64,000 nt of DNA from Deltaproteobacteria bacterium (GCA_020632995.1 JACKEN010000003.1:434001-498000), one strand, 5' to 3'; shown: positions 29,029 to 37,837, counted from the first letter of the stretch. Numbers and translations are program-made. Notes: generated by a model not told the origin, from the letters alone.

Positions 29029-30564
29029 CTACTCCTGCCACTTCCAGTCTTCGATCCAGGTGAAGTAGCGGAAGGGGTGGATGTCCACGCCGGTGATCTC
29101 CGAGCTCACCGCGGTGTAGCTGCTCACCGACCACAGGAAGATGTAGGGCAGGTCGTTGTGCGCGTGCTCGTGCACGCGCCGGTAGATCTCGCGGAACAGC
29201 TCCGGGTCGCGGGTGTCCTGGCTCTGCTTCAGGAGCGAGTCCATGCGCTCGCTCTTGTAGTTGACGAAGTTGTTGCGCCCGTCGCTCTCGAAGAGGCTGT
29301 CGACGTTGGAGGCCTCGTCGAAGGACCACGCCCCGATCGTGAGGTCGAAGTCGCCGCCCTTCACCACCCGGTCGGCCCAGGAGGCCGCGTCGAGCCAGTC
29401 GATGTCCACCTCGAAGCCGGCCTGGCGGAGCCGGGTCTGGATGTCGAGGACCACGTCCTTGTAGACCGTCCAGTCCTTGTTCACCGCCAGCTTCAGCCGC
29501 ACCTTGCGCCCGTTCCTGGCGTAGACCCCGGCCGTCTTCTTGTAACCTGCCTTGCGCATCAGGGCGTCCGCCGCCCGCAGGTCGTACTGATACGGCTTCA
29601 CGCGGTCGTTGTAGAAGGGGCTGCGCGGGGCGAAGGGGCCGGAGATGGTCTGGCCGTCGCCGAGGTGGGCGCTCCTGACCTCGTCCCGGTCGAGGGCGTG
29701 GGCGATCGCCCGCCGGACCTCGAGCTTCTCGAGGTGGGGGTTCTTGTGGTTCACGCCCAGGTACCACCACGAGAGCGACTCGTAGGGGAGGAGCTCCACC
29801 TTGCCCGCCATCCCCTCGATCACCGGGCGGTGGCGCGGGAGCACGCGGACGAGGGCGTCGAGGCCGTCGTAGAGCAGGAAGTCCAGCTGCGCCTTCTTGT
29901 CGGGCACGAAGCGGGCGTGGAGCTTCTGAAGGCCCACGATGCGGTGCTGGTTCGCCTCCATCTCGAGCGTGGTGCCCTTCCACCGCACGAACTTGTAGGG
30001 GCCGGAGCCCACCGGGTTCAGGCGGAACTCGTCGCGCGGCTCCATCGGCGGCGCGTTCTTGAACGCGTGCTTGGGCACGATCTTGAACATCAGGGCCCGC
30101 TCCGGCTGCACCATGGAGCGGGTGAAGGTGATGACGAGGGCGGTGGGGCCGGTGATCTGCACCGACTTGATGTCCGCCACCATGTTCTTCGACGTGGCGC
30201 GGGTGCGCTCGTCCTTCAGGACCTGGATGGTGAAGTCCACGTCCTGGGCGCTGATGGGCTTGCCGTCGTGCCACACCCCCTCGCGCATGTAGATCGTCAT
30301 CTGGGTGCGCTCGTCGTTGATCTTGTACGAGGCCACCATCGACGGCGCGGGGTTCAGGAAGTGGTCGTAGGTGAACAGGCTGTCGAAGAGGAGCTCCTCC
30401 ATCCGCGTGTCCACCATGGTGTTGGCGAAGATCGGGTTGAGGGTGGTGGGCGCCCGGTCCTCGCCGAAGCGGAACGGGCTGTCGGGGCCCGAGCCCATCA
30501 ACAGCGGGGCCACGAGCAGGCCCCCCATCACCAGATAGCGGCTATTGGATCTTCTGAGTACCAC
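29029..30564 (-). CDS. Periplasmic solute-binding protein, family 5 (DppA/OppA type)
   Basis: 511 aa. Family 5 features: PTTLNPIFANTMVDTRMEELL near the N-terminus, MTIYMREGVWHDGKPISAQDV, NPVGSGPYKFVRW, VRRAIAHALDRDEV and LPYIFLWS. The signal peptide ends LLMGSG, with Ser where a lipobox Cys would sit, so the protein is probably soluble or held by a partner. Start GTG 30564 lies inside the upstream lipoprotein gene (23-nt overlap) and has GGGAGG 7 nt before it. The ligand cannot be read from sequence. The short direct link to three upstream lipoproteins is unusual for Dpp/Opp loci. Confidence 0.85.
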   Translation of the reverse strand: MVLRRSNSRYLVMGGLLVAPLLMGSGPDSPFRFGEDRAPTTLNPIFANTMVDTRMEELLFDSLFTYDHFLNPAPSMVASYKINDERTQMTIYMREGVWHDGKPISAQDVDFTIQVLKDERTRATSKNMVADIKSVQITGPTALVITFTRSMVQPERALMFKIVPKHAFKNAPPMEPRDEFRLNPVGSGPYKFVRWKGTTLEMEANQHRIVGLQKLHARFVPDKKAQLDFLLYDGLDALVRVLPRHRPVIEGMAGKVELLPYESLSWWYLGVNHKNPHLEKLEVRRAIAHALDRDEVRSAHLGDGQTISGPFAPRSPFYNDRVKPYQYDLRAADALMRKAGYKKTAGVYARNGRKVRLKLAVNKDWTVYKDVVLDIQTRLRQAGFEVDIDWLDAASWADRVVKGGDFDLTIGAWSFDEASNVDSLFESDGRNNFVNYKSERMDSLLKQSQDTRDPELFREIYRRVHEHAHNDLPYIFLWSVSSYTAVSSEITGVDIHPFRYFTWIEDWKWQE

Positions 30565-32041
30565 CCGTGCCTCCCATGAGCCGGACGACGGAGAGCCCCT
30601 GAGCCGCGGACAACAGTCCCTCGGCTTCGGGGTAGGCCTGGCGCACCGCGCGCAGGATGCCCATGGCCTCCGCGCTCCGGCGCATGCACAGCGCAGCCTC
30701 GGCCAACGAGACCATGAACGCGGGCTCGTTGACGTAGCTGACGGCTTCGAGATTCTTGATGTCCTGAGTGGAGCGGAGCAGGCGCAGGGCGTCGTCGCAC
30801 GTCTCGGTGCTCGCGGCCATCTTGGCCCCCTGCACCCGCGCCGCGGCGCGCGCGAAGGGCGAGACGAGGGACAGCTCCTCGACCACCTTCTGGCCCGCCG
30901 CGCTCCCGGTGCACGGGACCGCCTTGGCCAGCGCGGCCTCCTCCGCGTTGATCGCCGCCACCTGGGCGTCGACGTCGAGCTTGGTCACCGGCGCGCCGAG
31001 CTGGCCGACGAACGCCACGAGGCCGGCCGGATCCTTCACCTCGGCCAGGAGCAGCTCGGCCCCCTTCGCGCCGTCGAGGCCCTGCAGGCTGGCCTGCGCG
31101 CTGGCCTCGTCACCCCGGAGCCGGGCCGCCCACCCGCGCACCGCCCGGTGGGCGGGATCGTCGCCGGTCGCAAGCTCGATTGCGGTCCGCAGGTGGAGGT
31201 GCCCGAGGGCCCACAGGGCCAGGGGGTCGAAGTACTCCACCTCGACGTCGAGGTCCTTGCCGCCCTTCAGGGTCTCGGTCGCCGCGGCCTCCCCCGCCAG
31301 CTCGGTCAGGCGGGCCTCGTCGACCTTGCCCGGCTCGTGGCAGAGCGCGGCGTGGTACAGCGCGGCCCGGGCGTCGAAGGCGCCGCCGCCCCCCGCCGAG
31401 CCCGCGTCGCCGCACGCCGACGGCCCCTCGGCCGCGCAGCGGGCCATCCCCGCGAACTGGGTCCAGGCGGAGCCCGAGGTCGGGGCGGGGCACCCGCCGG
31501 TGAGCGCCTTGGCGAGGGCCGGGTAGGGCGCGGGGGCCTTGCCGCCCGCCACGTCGGTCAACACGGCTTGCGCCGCCTCGCCCCGCCCGCTCACCAACAG
31601 GGCCACGCCCTCGAAGTAGGGGGCGAGGGCCAGCGGCTTGGCGTCGGCCCCCAGGGCCCGCCGGGCCTCGAAGTAGTCGGCTTGGGCGTGAGCGAGGGCG
31701 CGCGCCATCGCGAGGTGGAGCGCCCCCAGCCGGAGGTGCGCGCGGGCCGCCCCGAGCGCCGCGGCGGGGTCGCCCTCGGCCGCGGCGAGGGCGGCGGCGG
31801 CCTTTCGGTAGTCGCGCTTGTAGAACGCGACCCACGCCCCGCCGTGGGCCTCGAGCTGCTTGGGGTCCTCGGCCACGCGGGCCACCCAGCCGAGGTCGGG
31901 GGCGCCCGCGCAGGCGTCGGGTGCGGCCGGGGCCTCGGCCTTGGCGGTGGCCGGGGCCTCCTGCTTGCAGCCGGGCGCCGCCCCCGAGGCGAGGGCCAGC
32001 GCGGCGGCCCAGCCGCAGTGTATCTTGCGCCGCCTCACCAT
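30542..32041 (-). CDS. Lipoprotein with TPR-like helical repeats
   Basis: 499 aa. The signal ends in a lipobox (SGAAPGCKQEA). Most of the mature chain is Ala-rich alpha-helical repeat (YKRDYRKAAAALAAAEGD, RAHLRLGALHLAMARALA, VEYFDPLALWALGHLHLR), in TPR/Sel1 style but degenerate. Scattered Cys (GGCPAP, ARCAAEG, SACGDAG) may pair. ATG 32041 overlaps the previous stop (TGATG). It probably faces the periplasm and could scaffold the transporter. The open frame upstream of ATG is a shadow of the preceding gene. Confidence 0.6.
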   Translation of the reverse strand: MVRRRKIHCGWAAALALASGAAPGCKQEAPATAKAEAPAAPDACAGAPDLGWVARVAEDPKQLEAHGGAWVAFYKRDYRKAAAALAAAEGDPAAALGAARAHLRLGALHLAMARALAHAQADYFEARRALGADAKPLALAPYFEGVALLVSGRGEAAQAVLTDVAGGKAPAPYPALAKALTGGCPAPTSGSAWTQFAGMARCAAEGPSACGDAGSAGGGGAFDARAALYHAALCHEPGKVDEARLTELAGEAAATETLKGGKDLDVEVEYFDPLALWALGHLHLRTAIELATGDDPAHRAVRGWAARLRGDEASAQASLQGLDGAKGAELLLAEVKDPAGLVAFVGQLGAPVTKLDVDAQVAAINAEEAALAKAVPCTGSAAGQKVVEELSLVSPFARAAARVQGAKMAASTETCDDALRLLRSTQDIKNLEAVSYVNEPAFMVSLAEAALCMRRSAEAMGILRAVRQAYPEAEGLLSAAQGLSVVRLMGGTGGTQKIQ

Positions 32042-33882
32042 CACTCGAGCAGCTGCTTCTCTTGGCTCTGGAGCCGCGCCTTGGAGGCCCGCGCGTCGCG
32101 CGCCATGCGCACGTCGCCGACCTGGGTCGCCGCGGTCTCCATGTCGGAGTAGGTCTTCAGGGCCCGATCGAAGTACGAGCGGTCCTTCTTGTCGTAGAAG
32201 AGCTGCTCGAAGAACCCGGCGCGCAGCTTGAGCACGGTGAGCATCCACTTCTCCCGCTTCTCCTTGCTGCCCCGGAACTTCATGCGGTAGCGCCACGCGT
32301 TCTCGGCCTGCTCGGAGGCCTGCTCGAGCTTCTTCCTGCGGCCCAGGATCTCGGCCAGGCGCGCCCGGACCTCGGGGTCCGAGCGGCCCTTCCGGGTCTC
32401 GGTGGTCTCCATCAGCACGCGCTCCGCCTCATCCAGGGTGCCGCGGCCCTGATAGACGTGCGCGAGCAGGAGCTTGCCCTCGAGGAACTCGTCCTTGCGC
32501 TCGGTGAGCTCGATCAGGCACTGGATCTCGTCGTTCGTGGGCTTCTGGCCCTGCTTGATCCGGTCCCGCACGAAGTCGGTGCAAGCCAGCTGGCAGTCGG
32601 TGCTCACCGTGAGCGCCTCGACCCGCCCCTTGCTGGGGATCTCCGCGAACTGGGTCTTGGAGCGGGGGCAGAAGCGGCCGTCCACGTTGCCCTCCACGCT
32701 CAGCTTGCGCACCCCGGGCAGCATCCACGCGGTGGAGCTTGCCTTGCAGCTCTCCAGGGCGAGCTTACCGTCCACATACAGGCTCACGCCCTCCGGTCGG
32801 CAGGTCACCTTCACCTCCCGGCTCCCCTCGGGGGGGCCGGTGCGCTCCACCGGCGGGGGCGGCTCGATGCGGGCGGCGGGCTGGGGCTCGACCCGGGCCA
32901 GCGGCTCGGGCTCGACCACCACCGGCTCCGGGTCCTCGACCACCGGGGCCGGGGTCCGGTCCGGCACCACGATGGTCGGGGGCGGCGGGGGCGGGGGCTC
33001 CTGCACCATCGCCCGCACCTCGCGCGGGGGCGGGGGCGGTGGGGGCGGCGGCTCTGGGTCGGGCTCGGGCTCCGGATCCGGGGTCCGCACCTCCAGGCGC
33101 GTCCGCGGCGTCTCGCGCGGGGTTCGCACCCGCTCGACCCGCTCCACCCGGGTGTTCTGGGCGATGCGGGTCGGCGGCGGATCCCGGCGCTCCTCCCGCA
33201 CCGGGGTGGGGGTCGGCGGGGGCGGGGGCGGCGGCGCCTCGGCCACCCGCTCCGGCTCCGGGGTGGGGGTCGGGGCGGTGGTGCCATCGCAGCCGGGCTC
33301 CACGTTCAGGATGGCGCCGTTCTCGGGCAGGGCGAAGGTGCACTTGAGCTCGGGGCAGTCCGAGGTCTTCTTCACCCACACCGCGAGGGTGCCGCCCGGC
33401 TCCCGGCGGATCCGCCGCGACAGGTAGCCGTCCTCGTCGGTGTTGCCGAGGTCCTCGTCGCCCAGGCTCACCGCCTGGGGCCCGCAGTCGGTGTCGACCA
33501 CCACCACGTAGGCGGTGGCGTCCGAGTCGCGGCGCTGGGCCTTCACCACGAACTTGATCGGCTGGGGCTTGCCGTCCGGGCCGTGCAGGAGGACGAACTC
33601 CTTCTCGACCGGGTCGGGGGTCCACAGGTCGGCGGGCAGGTTCACCGCGACGTGGAGCTTGCTCTCGACCGCGCCCTGGTAGCCCACCCGCAGCTTGCCG
33701 TTCGCCTTGGTGCGGCGCTCGTCCTGGCGGTTGAACTTCACCGCGACCCCGGAGACGTCGACCCCCTCGGGGGCCTCCACCGCCACCTCGATCGGGAAGA
33801 CCTCGAGGGCGATCGTCTCGGTGGCCTCCTGCTCGCAGCCCACCACCGCGAGCAGGAGCGGGAGCGCGTAGCGGGCCCTCAT
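32041..33882 (-). CDS. Pro-rich lipoprotein with PEGA-like and helical domains
   Basis: 613 aa. Signal peptide with lipobox (LLLAVVGCEQ). Residues about 20-200 are a beta-rich domain containing single Cys pairs (DTDCGPQ, DCPELKCTF). Residues about 205-355 are a long Pro/Glu/Arg/Val spacer with poly-Pro runs, long enough to cross much of the periplasm or peptidoglycan. Residues about 355-440 look like a PEGA-type carbohydrate-binding module (VKVTCRPEGVSLYVDGKLAL). The C-terminus is a TPR-like helical domain with a very charged end. Start and stop overlap both neighbours (ATGA, TGATG). TonB-like spanning is an analogy only. Confidence 0.65.
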   Translation of the reverse strand: MRARYALPLLLAVVGCEQEATETIALEVFPIEVAVEAPEGVDVSGVAVKFNRQDERRTKANGKLRVGYQGAVESKLHVAVNLPADLWTPDPVEKEFVLLHGPDGKPQPIKFVVKAQRRDSDATAYVVVVDTDCGPQAVSLGDEDLGNTDEDGYLSRRIRREPGGTLAVWVKKTSDCPELKCTFALPENGAILNVEPGCDGTTAPTPTPEPERVAEAPPPPPPPTPTPVREERRDPPPTRIAQNTRVERVERVRTPRETPRTRLEVRTPDPEPEPDPEPPPPPPPPPREVRAMVQEPPPPPPPTIVVPDRTPAPVVEDPEPVVVEPEPLARVEPQPAARIEPPPPVERTGPPEGSREVKVTCRPEGVSLYVDGKLALESCKASSTAWMLPGVRKLSVEGNVDGRFCPRSKTQFAEIPSKGRVEALTVSTDCQLACTDFVRDRIKQGQKPTNDEIQCLIELTERKDEFLEGKLLLAHVYQGRGTLDEAERVLMETTETRKGRSDPEVRARLAEILGRRKKLEQASEQAENAWRYRMKFRGSKEKREKWMLTVLKLRAGFFEQLFYDKKDRSYFDRALKTYSDMETAATQVGDVRMARDARASKARLQSQEKQLLE

Positions 33883-34358
33883 TCGCCACCTCGCACGACC
33901 CCGGGCCCGCGGGTCTCGCTGTCCTCTTCGCGGTCCTCGGGGGCGCCCAGGTCGTCGATCACCGGGCCGCCGATCGGCACAAGCTGGATGTCGGGCACGT
34001 TGTACTGCCCGCCGGTGAACTCCACCGTGATCGGCGGGGTGTCCTCACCGCGCCACCACCCCAGCTTGTAGGGGAGGATCTGGTACTTCCCGGGGGCGAT
34101 GGGCTGCTTGGTCCGCACCGAGCGCATGATCTCGTACTCGCCCTCGAAGCTGAGCACGGCGTCGGTCTGGGGCTCGGTGGTAATGCGTACCCCATCCAGG
34201 GGAGCGCCGTCGGGGCCGACCACCTTGCCGTAGAGCCGGTTGGGGCCCGGCGTGACCCGGGGGTTCTGGGGCGCCGCGCACGACGCGAGGGCGGCCGCGG
34301 TCAGGAGGGCGGCCACGGGGATCAGGGGTGAAGCGGCTCTGCGATGCGGATGGTTCAT
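33879..34358 (-). CDS. Small lipoprotein with carboxypeptidase-regulatory-like domain
   Basis: 159 aa. The N-terminus has a hydrophobic run and lipobox (AAALASCAAP). Residues 40-125 fit a CarboxypepD_reg/transthyretin-like beta sandwich (LYGKVVGPDGAPLDGVRI, then YEIMRSVRTKQPIAPGKYQI). The C-terminus is acidic (APEDREEDSETRG). Both ends overlap the neighbouring genes by 4 nt (ATGA), so it is tightly coupled between the pseudokinase and the Pro-rich lipoprotein. Probably a structural or adaptor part of the same envelope assembly. Confidence 0.65.
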   Translation of the reverse strand: MNHPHRRAASPLIPVAALLTAAALASCAAPQNPRVTPGPNRLYGKVVGPDGAPLDGVRITTEPQTDAVLSFEGEYEIMRSVRTKQPIAPGKYQILPYKLGWWRGEDTPPITVEFTGGQYNVPDIQLVPIGGPVIDDLGAPEDREEDSETRGPGVVRGGE

Positions 34359-36286
34359 GGGACGGGGCCTCCGGTCGCGCCCTTGTCGTTACTCTGGTTG
34401 AGGCGTGACCGCCAGTGATCGATCAACGCGTCGCGGGGCTCGAGGATCCCCAGCAGCTCGAGATCTGCGCGGAGCTGCGCCGCGTCGTCGGGGCTGGCCT
34501 TGCGGATCCGGCGGCGCAGCGCCCGCAGGGCTTGCTTGTACTCGGGGACCTCTTCCAGCCGGGTCCGGGCCGCGCGGGCGCCGGCCAGGCCGGGGTCGGT
34601 GTCGAGGAGGCGCTGGTACGCGGCGGCGGCGGCCAGCAGGTCACCCGCCGCCTCGAGGCGCTCGGCGTCCGCCATGAGGCCGTCCGCCTCCGGCGCCCCG
34701 GTCGCCGCGCTCGGGCTCGCCGCGAGCGGAACCGGCAACTCCGCCCGGGGGCCGCGGGTCGCGAACCAGACCCCCGCCACCAACCCCAACGCCACCACGA
34801 ACAGGGCGCCGCCCGCCATCGCGAGGCGCGGGGGCGGGCGCGCGGCCGCTCGGGCCGGGCTCGCTGTGGCCGCGGTGCTGCGGGCCGGGGCGGGGGGCGC
34901 GAGGAGCTCGCGCAGGTCGGCCCCCAGCTCCCGCACCGTGGAGTAACGGTGCGCCGGGAGGTCATCCACGCACTGGGCGATGATCGGCTCGATCTCGGCC
35001 GGCGCCGCGCCGCCCTCGGCCGCCACGTGGGGGTCGGTCACCGCCTGGTAGAGGCTCGCCCCTACCCCATACACGTCGGACGCGGGGCTGGCCGGCCCGC
35101 CCGCCTGGACCTCGGGCGCCGCGAACCCCTCGTCGGGCCGCACCACCGGCTGACCCATCAGGACCGGCATGATCAGGTCGACCTTGGGCTGGGCGTCGGG
35201 GGTGAGGAGGATGTTCCGGGGCTGGATGTTCCCGTGCACCACCCCATGATCGAGGGCGTGGGCGAGGGCGTCGCACACCCGCCCGAAGAGGGCGGCCGCC
35301 TCCCGCGGGGCGAGGGGCCGGCCGCGGTGCGCGAGGAACGCCTGGAGGTCCCCGGCCGGGATGTACTCCATCACCATCACCGGGCCCCGGGTGGTGTCGT
35401 CGAAGAAGTCCAGCAGGCGGATCGAGTGGGGGTGCATCAGCACCGCGGGCGGCGGCTCCCCCTGGCGGAAGCGCTCGAGCAGGTTCCGGATCGCGGGGGA
35501 GCGCAGGGTCTGCTTCGGCTCCTGGAACTCCTTCAGCGCCACCGGCGCCCCGTCCCGCAGGTCCGTCCCGAGGTAGACCCGCGTGGTGGGGCCCTCGCCC
35601 AGGATGCGCTCCACCCGGTAGACCCCGAACGCCATCACGCTCCCGGGCTCGAGCGGCGCGTTGGGCCCGAAGGTGTCCTCGTCCACCACGAACTGCGGCG
35701 CCTCGTGGGCGGGCCCGCCGGGCAGGCTGGCCTCGTCGAACGCGGAGCCGCCCCGGCCCACCGGCGCCATCATCCCGGTCGGGTCCACGAAGCCGGCCGG
35801 GCCCTCGGACGGCGGGCGGTACTCGGGCTCGGGGAGCCGGGTGGTGGGGTGGGAGGCCTCGTCCGGCATCGGGGCGTCGGGCGCGCGGTCCGAGCGGGTG
35901 CCGACGTGGCTTCCCATCGGGCGGGCTCGCGCCTTGGACGGGAACGGCGGGAGCGCGCCGGGCAGGTTCAGCGCCGCGGTGGCCTCGTCCTGGAAGTCAG
36001 GGGGGCCCGGCTCCTGGCCCGGGCGGTAGGCGGCCGGATCCACCGCCACCAGCCCCTCCCGCGACAGGCGCCCGGTCTCGGTCTCGTTGTCGGGCGCCGA
36101 CACCACCGGCATTCGGTGCTGCACGCGCATCCCGCCCGGCAGGGTGGGATCCTCGTTGCCCGAGAGGGCGTCCTCCATCTCGAACCGGGGGTCGGTCAGC
36201 AGCTCCTCGTCGGACACCACGGTCTCGCCGGTCGGGATGCTGGCGTCACGCCCGGGTTCGGGGGGCTTGTGGCTGCCGTTCGCCAT
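34355..36286 (-). CDS. Membrane-anchored Ser/Thr pseudokinase
   Basis: 643 aa. Residues 1-215 are a disordered Pro/acidic leader. Residues about 222-462 form a protein-kinase fold with glycine loop LGEGPTTRVYLG and ATP-site lysine ALKEF (Lys252). The catalytic HRD is HGN (351-353) and DFG is DLI (370-372), so the catalytic Asp and the Mg-loop Phe-Gly are gone. One transmembrane helix (490-509) is followed by a helical, TPR-like domain that would be periplasmic. Start ATG 36286 has no strong ribosome-binding site. The stop overlaps the next lipoprotein (ATGA). Likely a scaffold or allosteric sensor, not an enzyme. Confidence 0.8.
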   Translation of the reverse strand: MANGSHKPPEPGRDASIPTGETVVSDEELLTDPRFEMEDALSGNEDPTLPGGMRVQHRMPVVSAPDNETETGRLSREGLVAVDPAAYRPGQEPGPPDFQDEATAALNLPGALPPFPSKARARPMGSHVGTRSDRAPDAPMPDEASHPTTRLPEPEYRPPSEGPAGFVDPTGMMAPVGRGGSAFDEASLPGGPAHEAPQFVVDEDTFGPNAPLEPGSVMAFGVYRVERILGEGPTTRVYLGTDLRDGAPVALKEFQEPKQTLRSPAIRNLLERFRQGEPPPAVLMHPHSIRLLDFFDDTTRGPVMVMEYIPAGDLQAFLAHRGRPLAPREAAALFGRVCDALAHALDHGVVHGNIQPRNILLTPDAQPKVDLIMPVLMGQPVVRPDEGFAAPEVQAGGPASPASDVYGVGASLYQAVTDPHVAAEGGAAPAEIEPIIAQCVDDLPAHRYSTVRELGADLRELLAPPAPARSTAATASPARAAARPPPRLAMAGGALFVVALGLVAGVWFATRGPRAELPVPLAASPSAATGAPEADGLMADAERLEAAGDLLAAAAAYQRLLDTDPGLAGARAARTRLEEVPEYKQALRALRRRIRKASPDDAAQLRADLELLGILEPRDALIDHWRSRLNQSNDKGATGGPVP

Positions 36287-36342
36287 GGGGCTGGCGCACG
36301 CTGCGCGTCGCCTGCCCAGATATCACGCCCCAGTGGGCTGCG

Positions 36343-36414
36343 TCACGTATGGGGCCGGCGTCGCGCCGTCCACTTCATCAAGAAGTCCCGGCCGGTGGAC
36401 AGGGTCATGCCCAT
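36343..36414 (-). CDS. Possible 23-residue micro-ORF between the two kinase genes
   Basis: ATG 36414 opens a 23-codon frame beginning MGMTLSTGRDFL and ending Arg/His-rich, with TGA at 36343-36345. AAGGAGG (36430-36424) lies 9 nt upstream, the strongest ribosome-binding site in this neighbourhood, and has no other start to serve. The frame occupies most of the 187-nt kinase-pseudokinase gap. It could be a leader peptide controlling the downstream operon or a small basic protein. It could also be chance; codon statistics are useless at this length. Confidence 0.35.
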   Translation of the reverse strand: MGMTLSTGRDFLMKWTARRRPHT

Positions 36415-36473
36415 GGGCTCCGGCCTCCTTCGAGAGCGCCCCGCCCGTACGCAAGCGGTATCGTCCCTGCGCG

Positions 36474-37763
36474 CTAAGGCACGTCGACGATCCGTCCCGG
36501 CGGTGGCGTCGGGGCCGGGGTGTCCCGGGTCACCGCCGCCGCCACCAGCGCCCCCGCCGCCGCGACCGCGAGGGCGAGCACCACCCACAGCGCCACCCGG
36601 CCGCGCCGCGATGGGCTGGGGGGCACCGCCTGGCTGGCCTCCGCCTCTCGCACCAGGGCCTCGTCGACCCGGGACCAAAGGGCCGCGGTCTCGTCCAGGA
36701 AGGCCTCGGGGCGGCTGGTCTCGAAGGTGTGGCCCTGCTCCCGGGGGGCCGGGGTGGGGGTCGGGGCGCGCTCGGGCCGCGCCGGGCGCGGCGACGGCTT
36801 GGTGGGGGGCGCCTCGGGGAGGTCGCCGGTGGTGGGGGCGGCGCGGGACAGAGCCTCGTCCACCGCCATGGCCAGGGCCTCGACCGACGGGTAGCGGGCG
36901 TCCGGCTCCACCGCGAGGGCCTTGGCGATCACCGCGTCGATCGCGGGCGGCAGGTCGGCGCGCCAGTGGGTAGGCACCGGGCGCGGGTCGTTCACCAGCC
37001 GCATGATGAGGGCCAGGTCGTTGTTCTCGACCTCGAGGTTCTTGACCGGCGCGCCCACCTGGATCGGCTCCTTGGCCGAGTTCCGGAGCCAGGCCCGGCG
37101 CAGGGTGAGCATCTCGAACAGGACGCTCCCGAGGGCGAAGACGTCGGTGCGGGCGTCCACCGGCTGGCCCTTGGCCTGCTCCGGCCCCATGTAGTGGAGC
37201 GAGCCGAGCAGGGTGCCGATGGTGGTGTGCTCGCGGGAGGCCTCGGCCAGGATCTTGGCCACCCCGAAGTCGAGGACCTTCACGTACAACGTCCCCGCGC
37301 GCTCGAGGAGCATGATGTTGGCGGGCTTGATGTCCCGGTGCACCACGTCCTGCTGGTGGGCGAACTGCACCGCGGCGCACAGCTCGGAGAAGATGCGGCG
37401 CACCTCCCGCAGCTCGAAGGGGTTGTGCTCCCGCACCCGGTGCACCATCGCCCGGGCCAAGGTCACCCCGTCGACGTACTCGAGCGCAAGGTAGCCTGCC
37501 TCGTCGTTGAGGTCCCAGGCCAGGCACTTGGCGATGCTGGGGTGGTCGAGGCTGGAGAGCACCTGGGCCTCCCGCTCGAAGCGGGCCCGGATGCGCGGGT
37601 CGGCGTGGTGGTGGGCGTGCAGGAGCTTCAGCGCGACCGGGGCGTCGCGGCCCGCCTTGTCGAGCGCGCGCCAGACGGAGCCGAAGCCGCCGGTGCCGAT
37701 CTTCTTGTCGAGGACGAAGCGGTGGTCGATGACGGTGCCGACCTCGAAGTCCACGCCCGCCAT
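36474..37763 (-). CDS. Ser/Thr protein kinase, PknB-like, membrane anchored
   Basis: 429 aa. Complete kinase domain (about 10-290): IGTGGFGSV glycine loop, ATP-site Lys46 (VALKLL), VVHRDIKPAN (Asp144), DFG at 165-167, and GTLLGSLHYMGPEQAKG activation/P+1 segment. A Pro-rich juxtamembrane linker (about 305-345) leads to a single transmembrane helix (390-411) and a short outer tail of 18 residues, so there is no PASTA or other sensor domain outside. It precedes the pseudokinase on the same strand, 187 nt away. Phosphorylation of the pseudokinase or its long leader is a natural hypothesis but not shown. Confidence 0.9.
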   Translation of the reverse strand: MAGVDFEVGTVIDHRFVLDKKIGTGGFGSVWRALDKAGRDAPVALKLLHAHHHADPRIRARFEREAQVLSSLDHPSIAKCLAWDLNDEAGYLALEYVDGVTLARAMVHRVREHNPFELREVRRIFSELCAAVQFAHQQDVVHRDIKPANIMLLERAGTLYVKVLDFGVAKILAEASREHTTIGTLLGSLHYMGPEQAKGQPVDARTDVFALGSVLFEMLTLRRAWLRNSAKEPIQVGAPVKNLEVENNDLALIMRLVNDPRPVPTHWRADLPPAIDAVIAKALAVEPDARYPSVEALAMAVDEALSRAAPTTGDLPEAPPTKPSPRPARPERAPTPTPAPREQGHTFETSRPEAFLDETAALWSRVDEALVREAEASQAVPPSPSRRGRVALWVVLALAVAAAGALVAAAVTRDTPAPTPPPGRIVDVP

Positions 37764-37796
37764 CGGACGAGCATCCTATCACGAAGGTGGGTGCCC

Positions 37797-37825
37797 GACG
37801 CCAGGGCCCCTACGGCCCCGGCGTC
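37797..37825 (-). terminator. Strong hairpin downstream of the DUF1501 gene
   Basis: GACGCC-A-GGGCC-CCTAC-GGCCC-C-GGCGTC forms an 11-bp stem with one mismatch and a 5-nt loop. It starts 12 nt after the stop of the DUF1501 gene and ends about 34 nt before the kinase start codon. No T-run follows on the minus strand, so it may act with Rho, as a 3'-end stabiliser, or as an attenuator ahead of the kinase. It is the clearest intergenic stem-loop I found in the window. Confidence 0.45.
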
Positions 37826-37837
37826 GAGAGGTGGGGG

